Source: an uncultured Clostridia bacterium
GTDB taxonomy: Bacteria > Bacillota > Clostridia > Oscillospirales > UMGS1783
Length of the DNA stretch: 6,820 nt
Assembly: GCA_937892635.1 (NCBI GenBank)
Contig: CALBKB010000143.1
Location: 1-6,820, forward strand
Direction of reading: 5' to 3'
Shown here: piece after piece, positions 5,908 through 6,820 of the stretch
How the letters are laid out: every line of letters begins with the position of its first letter
How positions within the stretch are numbered: the stretch's first letter is position 1
Program-made: the position numbers and the translations under genes
The notes under the pieces: model-generated
The model's input: the letters and a program-made list of their open reading frames with translations, nothing else
Told to the model about the DNA's origin: nothing
Databases searched by the model: none

Positions 5908-5990
5908 ACTTTGGAGAATCCTGCCTCGAGCAGGTGCCGAAGGGGCAAACCCGATCAAAGCGGGTAATCTCTCAGGCGAAAGGACAAAGT
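5908..5990 (+). promoter_or_regulatory. Glycine riboswitch, single aptamer
   Basis: The RNA folds as a glycine aptamer. P1 is ACTTTG (5908-5913) with CAAAGT (5985-5990), enclosing GGAGAAT. A hairpin CCTGC/GCAGG follows at 5920-5934, then the conserved core GCCGAAGGGGCAA (5936-5948), a second hairpin ACCCG/CGGGT (5949-5965), and the hallmark AATCTCTCAGGCGAAAGGAC (5966-5985). Only one aptamer is seen; tandem glycine riboswitches carry two. The 57-base leader before it and the short gap to the terminator resemble singlets with a 5' 'ghost' partner, though I could not draw a convincing ghost helix. The downstream gene is a sodium:alanine/glycine symporter, a known target of this riboswitch class. 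The most likely output is OFF in glycine, by termination at 6006-6043. Confidence 0.93.
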
Positions 5991-6005
5991 AACACAAATA
6001 CGCGT

Positions 6006-6043
6006 ACGACCGCGGGGTGTTGGTTTGCCCTGCGGTCGTTTTG
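6006..6043 (+). terminator. Riboswitch-controlled intrinsic terminator (expression platform)
   Basis: ACGACCGCGGGG (6006-6017) pairs with CCCTGCGGTCGT (6028-6039) as a 12-bp stem with one G-T wobble, a ten-base loop and a T-run (6039-6042). It lies between the aptamer and the symporter start at 6070. Bases 6022-6036 (loop and most of the 3' arm) can instead pair with the aptamer core at 5936-5951. This gives a mutually exclusive antiterminator. Confidence 0.88.
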
Positions 6044-6069
6044 TATTCCATATCTCGAAGGAGGATATT

Positions 6070-6820
6070 ATGTTAGAACAAATTACAAATGTCAACAATG
6101 CGGTCAACGGCGTTGTCTGGGGGCTGCCCGGGCTGATTTTGCTGATCGGTACGGGGCTGTTGATGACGCTGGTCACCAAGGTCTTCCAGATTTCGCATCT
6201 GCGGCATTGGTGGAAAAACACCATCGGCTCTCTCTTTAAGAAGGATGTTATTAAACATTCCCAGGACAAGGCCTCCATTTCGCCCTTCCAGGCGTTGTGC
6301 ACGGCGCTGGCCGCCACGGTCGGTACCGGTAACATCGCCGGCGTGGCCGCCGCCATCTGCATCGGCGGTGCGGGTGCCGTGTTCTGGATGTGGGTGGCCG
6401 CTTTCCTGGGCATGATGACCAACTATTCGGAAAACGTGCTGGGCATGTATTTCCGCCGCAAGAACGCCAACGGCGAATGGTCGGGCGGCGCCATGTACTA
6501 TCTCAAAGACGGTCTGGGCGCCAAGAAGGGCTGCCGCGTCCTCGGTAAGGTACTGGCCGGACTCTTTGCCATCTTCACCATGCTCGCTTCCTTCGGTATC
6601 GGCAGCATGGGACAGGTCAACAAGATCGTGGCCAACGTAGCCACCGCCTTCGATATTCCGGCGCTTTCGGGCATTTCGGTGTTTGAGGGGGTATCGCTGT
6701 ATAACGTCATCATCGGCGTGGTCATTATGCTGCTCACGGCGCTGATCGTGCTGGGTGGTCTCAAACGCATTGCCAACGTGGCCGAGAAGATCGTGCCGGT
6801 CATGGTCGTCCTCTTTATTG
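6070..6820 (+). CDS. Sodium:alanine/glycine symporter (AGCS family), 5' part
   Basis: Inner-membrane secondary transporter importing alanine or glycine with sodium. The ATG at 6070 follows AAGGAGG (6058-6064) at 5 bases; the frame is open to the window end, giving 250 of the usual 450-500 residues. The family core is clear: SPFQALCTALAATVGTGNIA (71-90), then GGAGAVFWMWVAAFLGMMTN and YSENVLGMYFR (to about 129), and later GGAMYYLKDGLG and ASFGIGSMGQVNK. The Thr-Gly-Asn around residues 86-88 belongs to the substrate and ion-binding signature of AGCS proteins. Likely membrane segments are at about 15-36, 76-98, 100-118, 160-182, 210-230 and 238 onward. A glycine riboswitch in its leader argues for glycine, perhaps with alanine, as substrate. 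The gene is truncated only by the window edge. Confidence 0.95.
   Translation, partial: MLEQITNVNNAVNGVVWGLPGLILLIGTGLLMTLVTKVFQISHLRHWWKNTIGSLFKKDVIKHSQDKASISPFQALCTALAATVGTGNIAGVAAAICIGGAGAVFWMWVAAFLGMMTNYSENVLGMYFRRKNANGEWSGGAMYYLKDGLGAKKGCRVLGKVLAGLFAIFTMLASFGIGSMGQVNKIVANVATAFDIPALSGISVFEGVSLYNVIIGVVIMLLTALIVLGGLKRIANVAEKIVPVMVVLFI

Noticed and set aside
5851..5990. Tandem (two-aptamer) glycine riboswitch
   Set aside because: Only one copy of the conserved core and of the CTCTCAGG-containing 3' segment is present; the upstream 57 bases do not form an aptamer.
5955..6422. Minus-strand frame of 155 residues over the riboswitch and symporter start
   Set aside because: It crosses the structured riboswitch and terminator and the conserved start of the AGCS symporter; no family resemblance.

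Overview
The window looks like chromosomal DNA of a G+C-rich member of the class Clostridia (Bacillota), probably a Ruminococcaceae/Oscillospirales-type gut anaerobe. The main reasons are a SCIFF peptide with its radical SAM maturase (a pair that is close to a signature of Clostridia), strong AGGAGG-type ribosome binding sites, TTGACA/TATAAT-type promoters, intrinsic terminators with T-runs, and a glycine riboswitch in front of a sodium:alanine/glycine symporter. Genes are rich in G/C at third codon positions, and the spacers around 1320-1380 and 1560-1690 are A/T-rich.

Layout. (1) 1-1030, plus strand: the 3' part of asnS (asparaginyl-tRNA synthetase), ending in a perfect 30-bp palindromic terminator that can serve both strands. 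(2) 1062-1541, minus strand: an 80-residue XRE-family repressor-like protein, preceded by a 56-residue small protein with an excellent ribosome binding site. (3) 1692-3038, plus strand: rhaB (rhamnulokinase), with no other rhamnose gene in view. (4) 3035-5812, plus strand: a consensus promoter overlapping the rhaB stop codon, the SCIFF precursor, a terminator hairpin, the SCIFF maturase, and a compact PLP-dependent Orn/Lys/Arg-decarboxylase-like enzyme whose ATG overlaps the maturase stop codon. (5) 5816-6820, plus strand: a promoter, a single-aptamer glycine riboswitch with terminator, and the 5' part of an AGCS-family sodium:amino acid symporter running off the window.

How they work together. 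The centre is a RiPP (ranthipeptide) locus: a strong promoter makes the Cys-rich precursor, a terminator just behind it should hold maturase expression below precursor expression, and the maturase would install a thioether bridge. Two features depart from the textbook SCIFF pattern. The precursor has a seventh cysteine (C13) and carries Gly at position 37, where the characterised family member uses Thr as the crosslink acceptor. A PLP enzyme is also translationally coupled to the maturase. The symporter is a separate transcription unit. Its leader contains a long complementarity between the conserved aptamer core (5936-5951) and the loop and 3' arm of the terminator (6022-6036). This implies an OFF switch: glycine binding frees the terminator and shuts down glycine/alanine import.
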